Assembly: GCA_003487005.1 (NCBI GenBank)
Contig: DNFG01000174.1
Span: forward strand, 1-22,802
Direction of reading: 5' to 3'
DNA: 22,802 nucleotides
Origin: Bryobacterales bacterium
GTDB lineage: Bacteria; Acidobacteriota; Terriglobia; Bryobacterales; Bryobacteraceae
A program made the position numbers and the translations under genes. Positions 15,353 to 21,806 of the stretch are shown here, piece by piece (positions within the stretch are counted from its first letter, which is position 1; every line of letters starts with the position of its first letter). Under the pieces are notes generated by a model. The model worked only from the letters and a program-made list of their open reading frames with translations, ran no database searches and was not told the DNA's origin.

Positions 15353-17449
15353 TCACTCCACCAGAATCGTCGCCCGGTTCGACGAAACGGGCTGTGGCGT
15401 CAGACCCACGGGCGGAATCTGCGATACCGCCACTTCCACCATCCCGGTAACGCCCTCCGGCACCGTCAGCACTACCCGGTTCAGACCCGCGAACCCCGGC
15501 CAGGCCGTCGCCTGCACTCCCGTCGCGGCCCTGCCGCCAATACTCACCTGCAACGGACCGGCCACCATCGCCTCGGGATCGGCCGAGGCATATTCGCCCG
15601 TCGTCAACCCCGGCAGCACCTGGCCCAAACCGGTCATCAGCAGCGCGATCGAGTCCCCGGCCCGCGCCGGATTGCCCGGCCCAATCAGCGACATGTCACT
15701 GACCCGGAACGCGATCGCCCCCACTTCGTCAAAGTAGAGGACCGGCGCGATCTGTTGGACCGTCAGCATCGCCGCCATGCCCGGCCCGTTCGAGTTGCTC
15801 ACCACCACCGGATGATCGCCCGCGGACACCCCAGCCGGCACCTGTGCCACGATGTAGTCCGTTGGAATGAAACTGGCCTCCCGGCCCAAGGTGACGATCG
15901 CGGCTTCCCTGCCGCCGATGGTGACCGTCGTGCCGTTCAACATCAGCGGCGCGGCGGCCTCAAATGACCCCGAATCGGCCGGAACCCGGAACAGATTCTC
16001 GCCGAAAATCGTGATCAGACCCAGCGGCGCGCCCGTCCGGAAGTCCGGATGACTCACCCCGCTCAGAATCGCAGATATCTCGGGCCGTACCGAAGTCGCC
16101 TCCATCAACTGTGCCCGGACCGCCCCCGGCGCGTTCACCGTCGTGTGCAGGTTCATGTAGTGTCTTTCAGGGAAGATCACCACCGAATTCATCGCCCGGA
16201 ACGCCGCAGGCGAATCCTGGGTCCTCCACCGGTAAATGTTGCCCGCACCCATCGCGCTCAAAGGCTCATTCGTCCGGCTCAAACCCGAATCCAGCGTCAC
16301 CGGGCCATTCACCCCCGCCACACCGTCGTGAATGTGCAGGCCCGTGAACTGCGTCTCCACCGGGAAGCGGTAGTTGACGTCGAAAATCGTCATTCCCGCC
16401 AGCACGTGACCTTCATTGTTCCGCAGAGTGTGCAGCGTGAACTCGGCATGGGCCCGCGCATCCAGGCCCACCACCGGCGGCACTTCGTTGCCCGGCAGCA
16501 TCGTCACCTGGAACGTGGACTTATCCGTGTTCCGCATCTGGCCCCGAATCGCCCCCGCCGGATTCGCCGTCGTGTGCAGGTTCATGTAGTACGCCGCCGG
16601 CCGCGCAAACAGCCCATACAGGGCCGCCACCGACGCCGCATTCGCCATGTTCACTTCCGCGCTGTACCGGATGTTCCCTGCCCCGCTGGCCGCCGCCGCC
16701 ACCGCACCCTGCAGCGCCGAGTTGATCGTCACCGGGCCATTCGCGCCGGCCACCCCGGTATGAATGTGCAGGCCCGTGAAGCTCGTCCCCTCGGGAAACC
16801 CCGCATAATTGACGTCAAAAGTCGCTTCCGCGGACGTCAATGCGCCGTTTTCGCCCATTCCCGCCACCAGCAGTAGCGTCGCGGTGCCCTGTGCATCCAC
16901 GTTCGCGGGCGGCACCTCGTTTGCCGAACTCAACTGCGTCATCAGGACCAGCGTCTGTGCCCGTTCCATCTGCCCCCGGATCGCCCCCGCCTGGTTCGCC
17001 GTCGTGTGCAGATTGACATAGTACCCTGCCGGATTCGCCAGCACGCCGCGCAGCGCCGCCAACCCCGCCGCATTCGTGGGCGCCACCTGCCCCTGGTATT
17101 GAAGCAGGCCCTGGGCCGGCGCGTCCTCCACCCGCGTGAGCGTCGAATTGATCACCACTGGGCCGTTTGCACCCGCCGCCCCGCTGTGAATGTGCAACCC
17201 TGTGAACGTGATCGGATCCGGAAACTGATACCGCACACCGAAGTCCGCTGAACCCGAGATAATCTCCCCGGTTGCGTCCCGGACCACATGGAGCCACACG
17301 GTTGCAGTGCCGGAAGCGGCAAGATTCACCGGGGGTACTTCGTTCGCGGAGGACAACACCACCCGGAACGGGACGGTCTCTACCGACTGCGCCAGGGCCG
17401 AAACGGCCAGCGCAAAGAGCAACACCATGGTCTTGGTCACTGCTTGCAT
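15353..17449 (-). CDS. Secreted protein with three CHRD domains and Solibacter-type C-terminal domain
   Basis: A signal peptide (TKTMVLLFALAVSALAQS) opens this 698-residue protein. Three CHRD (chordin-type) domains follow at about 28-161, 168-305 and 312-449. Each starts with a NEVPP motif, has FTGLHIHxG..G.NGPV in the middle, and ends with YxNLHTTxNxxGA(I/V)R. Residues about 456-698 match the domain of unknown function found in very many Solibacter-like secreted proteins (TIGR03437): it includes ITIFGENLF, MTGLGQVLPG and a late GLNRVVLTVPEGV. The protein is exported, possibly to the cell surface; no enzyme motif is seen. The start is uncertain: the AAGGGG Shine-Dalgarno touches the ATG at 17449 but lies 9 nt before an in-frame GTG three codons later (17440), which may be the true start. 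Confidence 0.92.
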   Translation of the reverse strand: MQAVTKTMVLLFALAVSALAQSVETVPFRVVLSSANEVPPVNLAASGTATVWLHVVRDATGEIISGSADFGVRYQFPDPITFTGLHIHSGAAGANGPVVINSTLTRVEDAPAQGLLQYQGQVAPTNAAGLAALRGVLANPAGYYVNLHTTANQAGAIRGQMERAQTLVLMTQLSSANEVPPANVDAQGTATLLLVAGMGENGALTSAEATFDVNYAGFPEGTSFTGLHIHTGVAGANGPVTINSALQGAVAAAASGAGNIRYSAEVNMANAASVAALYGLFARPAAYYMNLHTTANPAGAIRGQMRNTDKSTFQVTMLPGNEVPPVVGLDARAHAEFTLHTLRNNEGHVLAGMTIFDVNYRFPVETQFTGLHIHDGVAGVNGPVTLDSGLSRTNEPLSAMGAGNIYRWRTQDSPAAFRAMNSVVIFPERHYMNLHTTVNAPGAVRAQLMEATSVRPEISAILSGVSHPDFRTGAPLGLITIFGENLFRVPADSGSFEAAAPLMLNGTTVTIGGREAAIVTLGREASFIPTDYIVAQVPAGVSAGDHPVVVSNSNGPGMAAMLTVQQIAPVLYFDEVGAIAFRVSDMSLIGPGNPARAGDSIALLMTGLGQVLPGLTTGEYASADPEAMVAGPLQVSIGGRAATGVQATAWPGFAGLNRVVLTVPEGVTGMVEVAVSQIPPVGLTPQPVSSNRATILVE
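16103..17368 (-). repeat. Three tandem CHRD domain repeats
   Basis: The repeats are coded at 16967-17368, 16535-16948 and 16103-16516. They are similar at the DNA level in the segments encoding GLHIH and NLHTT; for example GTCGTGTGCAGGTTCATGTA occurs in the second and third. This points to fairly recent internal duplication. Confidence 0.85.
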
Positions 17450-17488
17450 CCCCTTTCAAAACAACGATGTCAGCAGTGAACCACAGTC

Positions 17489-17508
17489 GGGGCCGGAAAA
17501 CCAGCCCC
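17489..17508 (-). terminator. Weak hairpin after the PIG-L gene
   Basis: GGGGCCGG and CCAGCCCC flank an AAAA loop (one mismatch) in the 74-bp gap between the PIG-L stop and the CHRD start. There is no T tract on the minus strand. It could be a weak terminator or an incidental GC-rich repeat. Confidence 0.3.
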
Positions 17509-17523
17509 TTCCGTAAAGATTGA

Positions 17524-18375
17524 TCAGCTCATTTTCGCGACCCGCGCCCGCACATCCTCGGCAAACCGCGCAATGTACTCCTGCACGTAAGCCCCCGGGT
17601 CCTTTGCATCGTCCTCAATCAGAGGCGTCAGATCCATGCCGAAGATCACTCCCTGCACCGCGTCCACGGCATGGCTCTCGTGATACGTCGCGTGCGCCCG
17701 GCGGCGGCCCATCGTCGCCAGATCATAGCGCTTCCCGCCCGTGATCTGCGAATCGAACACCCCCACCAGCGCCATCGCCACGTTCTCGCGCTCATCCACG
17801 CGGAAAGCCACCTTGTCGGCATCCACCAGCCAATCCAGGTCGCGCCACACTTCGCAGCCGTAGAGCTTTTTCGGCCGCTGCTCTTTCGGCAGCGAACGGA
17901 TCGCGCGAATCGTGTGCATCGTCACCCCGATGTGGGTATCGTGCTTGTCCGCAAGATTATGCGTATAAAGCACTTCCGGCTGCGCTGCCGCCAGCAGCGC
18001 CGCGATGTCGGCCGTCGGCCCGGCATTCTTTCCGTCCTTCACCGCCGAACTCGGATGATCCAGAAACGCCACGCAGGAGTATTCGCCCACGTACGCCGCC
18101 TTCTTCTGCTCCACCCGGCGCACCTGCTGCATCTCGGCGTCGGAATAGTTCGAATAGATGCCGCTCCGCGCCGAACCGGCGCCATTGGTGACAATCGCGG
18201 CCGTAAACCACTTCTCCGCGCTGCCAAAACCGGCCAAAACGCCTTCCATGGCCATGATTTCGACGTCATCCTGATGCGCGGCCACCGACATGTGCGTCGT
18301 CCGCGCCAGCGCGGCATCCACCGCGGTCCCGTCCGGCGTCCACAATTCCGCCGTCGCTTGCGTCATTTTCAACAT
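17524..18375 (-). CDS. PIG-L (LmbE-type) family deacetylase
   Basis: This 283-residue cytoplasmic protein carries the zinc motif of PIG-L/LmbE N-acetyl-sugar deacetylases near the N-terminus as AAHQDDVE (H34, D36, D37, E39; the usual form is AHPDDE). The second histidine cluster is YTHNLADKHDTHIGV (H145, H148). The family removes acetyl groups from N-acetylglucosamine-containing compounds. All metal ligands and the general-base Asp are present, so it should be active. The start ATG has GGAG 10 nt upstream and lies only 3 nt after the stop of the ROK-type gene, so the two are almost certainly co-translated. This supports a shared amino-sugar substrate, which is an inference. Confidence 0.92.
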   Translation of the reverse strand: MLKMTQATAELWTPDGTAVDAALARTTHMSVAAHQDDVEIMAMEGVLAGFGSAEKWFTAAIVTNGAGSARSGIYSNYSDAEMQQVRRVEQKKAAYVGEYSCVAFLDHPSSAVKDGKNAGPTADIAALLAAAQPEVLYTHNLADKHDTHIGVTMHTIRAIRSLPKEQRPKKLYGCEVWRDLDWLVDADKVAFRVDERENVAMALVGVFDSQITGGKRYDLATMGRRRAHATYHESHAVDAVQGVIFGMDLTPLIEDDAKDPGAYVQEYIARFAEDVRARVAKMS

Positions 18376-18378
18376 GTT

Positions 18379-19788
18379 TTACTTGCTCCCTTCCAATGCC
18401 GGCAGACTCGCCGCCGCAATCGATTGCCCCACCCGCCGGCTCTTTTCGTCCGGCAGCGCCGGCAAGATCCGCCCGGCCAGTTCCGGAAATTCGCCCTGCA
18501 ACACTTCTTTCGCCTTTTCGAGAATGATGTCGCCGCCGCGCCCGGTCGTCACCCGGCCCAGCACCAGCACGTGCTTCATCTCATAGAACTCGTCATAGTG
18601 CGCCAGCGCGTAGCCCACGCAAATCCCAATGGATTCATAGACTTTCGCCGCCACCTCGTCGCCCGCCTTCATCTTCTCCTGCAGCACCACCAAACGCTCC
18701 GGCAACCCCATCGCCGCGTCAAACACCATCCCCGCCGACGAAGCGATCCGGTTCGACCCCTGCTGCGAGAAGAACTGCACCCCGCAACCCGCGTCCCCCG
18801 ACCACTCGTCCACCGGTCCATTCGCCCGGTAATCCACCGGCACGAACGCCAGTTCGTTCAGCCACCCCGTGATGTTGCCTTCGTGGTTCACATAACCCGC
18901 CGCCAGGCTCGATCCGTACGCCAACCCCAGCACCGGGTTCTCGCCCAGCGACATCGACCCCGCCAGCGCCGTCACCTCGCCGTCATTCACCACCTCGAAC
19001 GGCACCCCCAACTCCTCGCGCATCCGCTCGAACATCGGCGCGATCCGCGCGTCAAACTCCGCCTTCGGCACGCCGCGGTACAGCGACGCCACCCGCGGCC
19101 GGTTGTTAATATAGACCCCCGCCGCGCTCCCCCCCACCGCGTCCAGCCTCGGCAAATGCGCCGCCGCCCGCCGGATCGAGTCCATGATCCCGTCGTAGTG
19201 GTATTGCGGGTCCGTCGCCGGGCGCGGGTCCCACACCACCTCCTCGCTGAACACCACCTCGCCGTCCTTCACCGCGCTCGCCTTCCGGTCGCTCGCCCCG
19301 AGATCGAAACCCACGCGGCAGCCGTCCAGATGCCGCCCCAGCGGCACGCTCGTCTCCTTCGTCCCCGGACACTCCTCCGCGCTGCACTCCACCACCGTGA
19401 ACGGATGCTCGTACACCCCGCCCATGAACTCCGCGTCGAATGCCCGCGCGCCCCCCGCCGAATACACCCCCCGCACATGCTCGCCCAGGCCCTTCGGCCC
19501 GCCCACCGTCACCTTCCATCCGCCCCGCTGCCACAGCAGGAACTTCACGATCCTCTCGACATACAGCAGCGTCGCCTCGCGCAGCCCTTTCTCGAGCGGC
19601 AGCACGATCGTTTCGTAGGTCGAAACCGATCCGTCGGCGCGCTCCAGAGCGATCCGCAAAGGCTCGGCGCCCAGCGCCCGCGCCTGCGCACGGTACTCGC
19701 GGTGAAACAGCGAAGCAGGGAGAAAATCAGGATCCAGGGGAGGAATGAAGGCGGGCCGAACTTCGAGGCCGGCAACGGATTTGGTCAT
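18379..19788 (-). CDS. ROK-type sugar kinase homologue with long N-terminal extension
   Basis: This is a 469-residue protein. Its C-terminal two thirds show the ASKHA nucleotide-binding layout of ROK kinases: phosphate-1 motif VGFDLGASDRKASAV (159-173), the catalytic-Asp motif VVNDGEVTALAG (266-277, D269) and the adenosine-side GLAYGSSLAAGY (288-299). The ROK zinc-site consensus CxCGxxGC is not present; the segment GDAGCGVQFFSQQG near 350 keeps only the final Gly-Cys. About 155 residues precede the kinase fold and match nothing I recognise. The protein is probably a cytoplasmic sugar or amino-sugar kinase paired with the PIG-L deacetylase 3 nt downstream. A transcription-regulator role is less likely because no helix-turn-helix is seen. 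The start ATG has no clear Shine-Dalgarno. Confidence 0.85.
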   Translation of the reverse strand: MTKSVAGLEVRPAFIPPLDPDFLPASLFHREYRAQARALGAEPLRIALERADGSVSTYETIVLPLEKGLREATLLYVERIVKFLLWQRGGWKVTVGGPKGLGEHVRGVYSAGGARAFDAEFMGGVYEHPFTVVECSAEECPGTKETSVPLGRHLDGCRVGFDLGASDRKASAVKDGEVVFSEEVVWDPRPATDPQYHYDGIMDSIRRAAAHLPRLDAVGGSAAGVYINNRPRVASLYRGVPKAEFDARIAPMFERMREELGVPFEVVNDGEVTALAGSMSLGENPVLGLAYGSSLAAGYVNHEGNITGWLNELAFVPVDYRANGPVDEWSGDAGCGVQFFSQQGSNRIASSAGMVFDAAMGLPERLVVLQEKMKAGDEVAAKVYESIGICVGYALAHYDEFYEMKHVLVLGRVTTGRGGDIILEKAKEVLQGEFPELAGRILPALPDEKSRRVGQSIAAASLPALEGSK

Positions 19789-19826
19789 AACATCGACCAG
19801 TGTATCGTGACGGCCCCCTCGCCCTC

Positions 19827-19832
19827 TATAAT
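19827..19832 (+). promoter_or_regulatory. Consensus -10 box (TATAAT) for the 145-residue protein gene
   Basis: A perfect TATAAT lies 28 bases before the ATG at 19861, leaving room for a leader of about 20 nt that includes AGAGG 5 nt before the start. The best -35-like hexamer, GTGACG (19807-19812, four matches to TTGACA), is spaced only 14 bp away, so the -35 is weak. Confidence 0.5.
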
Positions 19833-19860
19833 GGAAAAGACTACCCCGTCAGAGGCTCTC

Positions 19861-20298
19861 ATGTTCTTCAAGCGCGAAAAACCCCGTGTGCTCACCTTCA
19901 GCGGCCAGATGGACCATCTCCGAGGCCAGGGCTACTCCGTGGACGCCAAATCCAACGGCACCCTGATCCGCAAAGGCGGCTTTGCCGTCCTCGCCCGCGA
20001 GAACGCCGAAGGCCAGCCCGAATTCGTGGACACCGGCCTCGCCGTCGGCGATGAAGTCGCCGTCCTCACCAGCCTCGGCTACCAGATGATCTTCATGACC
20101 GAAGGCGGCCGCAAAACCCCCGCGCTCGCCGAGCACCTCAAGGGCCTCCACAACTTCGTCGAAGACCTCCGCGAGGAACTCGGCCTCACCAGCCTCTACA
20201 ACCAGGCCCTCGGCACCACCAACGAAAAACACCTCTACGACCGCGTCAACCTCCGCGACACCGGCAACGCCCCCAAACCCTGGGAAAAACGCGGATAA
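19861..20298 (+). CDS. Conserved-looking protein of unknown function
   Basis: This 145-residue, charged, soluble protein has no signal peptide or membrane segment. I do not recognise its family. It opens MFFKREKPRVLTFSGQMDHL, has a beta-rich first half (FAVLARENAEGQPEFVDTGL, VGDEVAVLTSLGYQMIF), then a helical stretch (LAEHLKGLHNFVEDLREELG), and closes with LYDRVNLRDTGNAPKPWEKR. The start at 19861 has AGAGG 5 nt upstream. An in-frame ATG at 19831 would overlap the TATAAT box and is disfavoured. Codon choice is C-ending (GCC, CTC, GGC), as expected for a real gene here. It is transcribed divergently from the ROK-type gene across a 72-bp gap. I see no basis for a function. Confidence 0.8.
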   Translation: MFFKREKPRVLTFSGQMDHLRGQGYSVDAKSNGTLIRKGGFAVLARENAEGQPEFVDTGLAVGDEVAVLTSLGYQMIFMTEGGRKTPALAEHLKGLHNFVEDLREELGLTSLYNQALGTTNEKHLYDRVNLRDTGNAPKPWEKRG

Positions 20299-20354
20299 CA
20301 CCCCAAACCAACCCTTAAACCAAGGCCCCGGACCCCCACCCGCAGCACTTCGCC

Positions 20355-20636
20355 CTACACCAGCTCCAACCGGACCTGCCGGCCCACCGCCGCAGCAGCC
20401 TTTTGCAGCGTCGCCAGCGTGATCGAGTCATTCCCCGGATCCAGCAATCGATCCAGCGCGGCCCGGCTCGTCCGCATCCGCCGGGCCATCTCGGCCTTGC
20501 TCAGCTTCTGCTCCTGCATCGCGCTCTCCACTTGCCGGGCAAGGACCTTCTTGATGGCTGCCGCCGTCGCGTCCTCATAGATGCCCTCTTCCCGAAGCCA
20601 ACTGTCAAACGACGATCCGATGTTCTCTTTTCTCAC
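20355..20636 (-). CDS. XRE-family antitoxin-like DNA-binding protein
   Basis: This 93-residue protein has a helix-turn-helix in the central part (KLSKAEMARRMRTSRAALDR), followed by LLDPGNDSITLATLQKAAAA, the arrangement of HigA-type antitoxins and small XRE regulators. The start is a GTG at 20636 with GGAGG 6 nt upstream. Antitoxins of this type normally follow a RelE/HigB-type toxin gene. Here only a 25-codon tail is seen just upstream, its stop overlapping this GTG as GTGA. The protein therefore looks like an orphan antitoxin or a regulator that has outlived its toxin. It may repress its own promoter, but no operator was identified. Confidence 0.88.
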   Translation of the reverse strand: MRKENIGSSFDSWLREEGIYEDATAAAIKKVLARQVESAMQEQKLSKAEMARRMRTSRAALDRLLDPGNDSITLATLQKAAAAVGRQVRLELV

Positions 20637-20710
20637 GTGCCACCTCCTTGCTTCCTTCGCAGTGCCAGATCCAGGTCCATCTTAGATGACACGGGCGGTC
20701 TTGCCGCCGG
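20633..20710 (-). pseudogene. Possible 3' remnant of a RelE/HigB-type toxin gene
   Basis: The frame ending in TGA at 20633-20635 encodes only 25 codons after an in-frame stop at 20711-20713. Its end, KMDLDLALRRKQGGGT, resembles the helical C-terminal tail of HigB/Gp49-type toxins (pattern xxEIxLALRRxxx). Its stop overlaps the antitoxin GTG as GTGA, the usual toxin-antitoxin junction. The match is short, so this is a suggestion, not a firm call. Confidence 0.3.
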
Positions 20711-20774
20711 TCAGGATGCTCCGCACCCCACCTCCCTCTTCCCCTCCAGCCAGGCGCGCCAGAGGTCGCACCAA

Positions 20775-20792
20775 GTTATACTAAAATATAAC
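20775..20792 (+). promoter_or_regulatory. Palindromic promoter/operator of the toxin-antitoxin pair
   Basis: GTTATACTAAAATATAAC is a perfect 6-bp inverted repeat (GTTATA/TATAAC) around a 6-bp AT spacer, 18 bases before the antitoxin ATG, in otherwise very GC-rich DNA. It contains TATACT and TATAAC, either of which could serve as a -10 box. MazE/ChpS antitoxins repress their own operons by binding palindromes that overlap the promoter, so this is the likely autoregulatory site. No good -35 is seen. Confidence 0.6.
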
Positions 20793-20809
20793 CCAAGGAG
20801 CCCCCCCGC

Positions 20810-21067
20810 ATGCACACCACAAACCTGCGAAAGGTCGGCGGATCCGTCATGCTCGCCGTCCCGCCCGCGCTGCTCGATATCCTCCGGCTCCAGCCCGGCG
20901 CCCAGGTCGGCATCGCGATCGAAAGCGGCCGGCTGGTTGTCGATCCCCGTCCGCGCCCCCGCTACACCCTCGACGAACTCCTGGCCCAATGCAACCCGAA
21001 GGCCCCTCGCACGAAAGACGGCCGCGAATGGACCAGCGGCCCGCAGGCAGGCGAAGAACTCCTCTGA
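20810..21067 (+). CDS. chpS: ChpS/MazE-type AbrB-fold antitoxin
   Basis: This 85-residue protein has an N-terminal AbrB/MazE swapped-hairpin DNA-binding domain (NLRKVGGSVMLAVPPALLDI) and a C-terminal toxin-binding tail containing RYTLDELLAQCNPKAP. That tail is very close to E. coli ChpS (RYSLDELLAQCDMNA) as I remember it, which places the pair in the ChpS/ChpB branch of MazEF. It should neutralise the toxin encoded next and repress the shared promoter. A strong Shine-Dalgarno AAGGAG lies 9 nt before the ATG. The stop overlaps the toxin start as TGATG, so translation is coupled. Confidence 0.94.
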   Translation: MHTTNLRKVGGSVMLAVPPALLDILRLQPGAQVGIAIESGRLVVDPRPRPRYTLDELLAQCNPKAPRTKDGREWTSGPQAGEELL

Positions 21068-21399
21068 TGCAGCGCGGCGAAATCTGGATGGTCGGCCTCG
21101 ATCCCTCCGCGGGCCACGAGCAGAAGGGGCGCCGCCCGGTCCTGATCGTCTCACCCGAAGCCTTCAATCGCTTGACGCGGGTTCCGGTCGTCCTGCCCAT
21201 CACCAGCGGAGGCCGGTTCGCGCGAACCGCCGGCTTTGCCGTCGACCTGACCAGCGCCGGAACCACAACCACCGGCGTCATCCGCTGCGATCAGCCCCGC
21301 GCTCTCGACCTGAAGGCTCGTCAAGGGAAGAGACTCGAAACCGTGCCGGACACCATCATGGATGAAGTCCTCGCCCGGCTCTCCACGATCCTGGAGTGA
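21067..21399 (+). CDS. chpB: ChpB/MazF-type mRNA interferase toxin
   Basis: This 110-residue toxin of the MazF/PemK/ChpB family is a sequence-specific endoribonuclease that cleaves cellular mRNA when freed from its antitoxin. Family features seen are MQRGEIWMVGLDPSAGHEQK at the N-terminus, RRPVLIVSPEAFN (the conserved Arg-Pro strand), LPITSGGRFARTAGFAV, and the central GVIRCDQPRALDLKAR that lines the active site. It aligns along its whole length with E. coli ChpB from memory, so it appears complete and active. The ATG at 21067 overlaps the antitoxin stop; the frame extends upstream inside the antitoxin gene, but no start there is likely. It ends 10 nt from the convergent PspC gene. Confidence 0.94.
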   Translation: MQRGEIWMVGLDPSAGHEQKGRRPVLIVSPEAFNRLTRVPVVLPITSGGRFARTAGFAVDLTSAGTTTTGVIRCDQPRALDLKARQGKRLETVPDTIMDEVLARLSTILE

Positions 21400-21409
21400 A
21401 CGCCCCCCG

Positions 21410-21718
21410 CTACCCCGCCGCCAGCATCCGCTCGTCATCCCGCGGCATCGCAATCCACCCCACAATGTACGCCAGCAGCCCGAACCCGTGCACGAAGATC
21501 GCCAGCAGGAATGCAATCCGCACCAGCGTCACATCCCAGCCGAAGTGCCGCGCGATGCCCGCACACACCCCCGCAATCTTCTTGTCCATCATCGCCCGGG
21601 CCATCGGCCCCCGCGCTTCCGGCTTTGGAGGCGGCGCCGCCGTCTCTTCGCCGTGACCGCAGGACGCGCAGAACCGGTCGCCGGTCTTCATCTCGAATCC
21701 GCAGAATGTGCAGAACAT
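21410..21718 (-). CDS. PspC-domain membrane protein with N-terminal zinc ribbon
   Basis: This 102-residue protein begins with a zinc ribbon of two CxxC knuckles (C3, C6, C17, C20; MFCTFCGFEMKTGDRFCASC) and a short proline-rich linker. The PspC domain follows: KKIAGVCAGIARHFGWDVTL, then a hydrophobic segment LVRIAFLLAIFVHGFGLLAY ending in the typical GWIAMP. PspC proteins are small inner-membrane proteins linked to envelope stress sensing. The zinc-ribbon fusion is common in Acidobacteriota and other phyla, and no other psp gene is nearby. The ATG has an ideal GGAGG 5 nt upstream, but that site is buried in an inverted repeat, so translation may be regulated. Confidence 0.93.
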   Translation of the reverse strand: MFCTFCGFEMKTGDRFCASCGHGEETAAPPPKPEARGPMARAMMDKKIAGVCAGIARHFGWDVTLVRIAFLLAIFVHGFGLLAYIVGWIAMPRDDERMLAAG

Positions 21719-21721
21719 GGT

Positions 21722-21768
21722 GGCCTCCTTCCGGCTCGTTCCCTAACCAAAGTAACGGAAAGGAGGCC
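21722..21768 (-). promoter_or_regulatory. Hairpin sequestering the PspC gene ribosome binding site
   Basis: In the PspC leader, GGCCTCCTT (21760-21768 on the minus strand) is the exact complement of AAGGAGGCC (21722-21730), which contains the Shine-Dalgarno. Pairing continues with CCG/CGG across a one-base bulge, giving about 12 bp around a loop of about 23 nt. It may block translation until opened. As it also lies after the stop of the upstream gene it could instead be a terminator, but there is no T tract. Confidence 0.5.
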
Positions 21769-21806
21769 CCCTGGGTTCCACGAATCGTCTGGATTGACGT
21801 GACCCG

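Noticed and set aside
16130..17020. Recurring 20-nt DNA motifs suggestive of a repeat array
   Set aside because: They fall at the same place in each CHRD domain and are explained by domain duplication, not CRISPR or mobile DNA.
17671..19830. Plus-strand open frame running into the 145-residue gene
   Set aside because: Only the end from 19861 is real. The earlier part is antisense to the PIG-L and ROK genes and is Arg/His/Pro-rich noise.
19849..20301. 150-codon minus-strand frame opposite the 145-residue gene
   Set aside because: It is Val/Ala/Glu/Gly-rich with no family, whereas the plus frame has promoter, Shine-Dalgarno and mixed composition.
20711..21154. 147-codon minus-strand frame opposite the toxin-antitoxin pair
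   Set aside because: It is antisense to clear ChpS/ChpB homologues.
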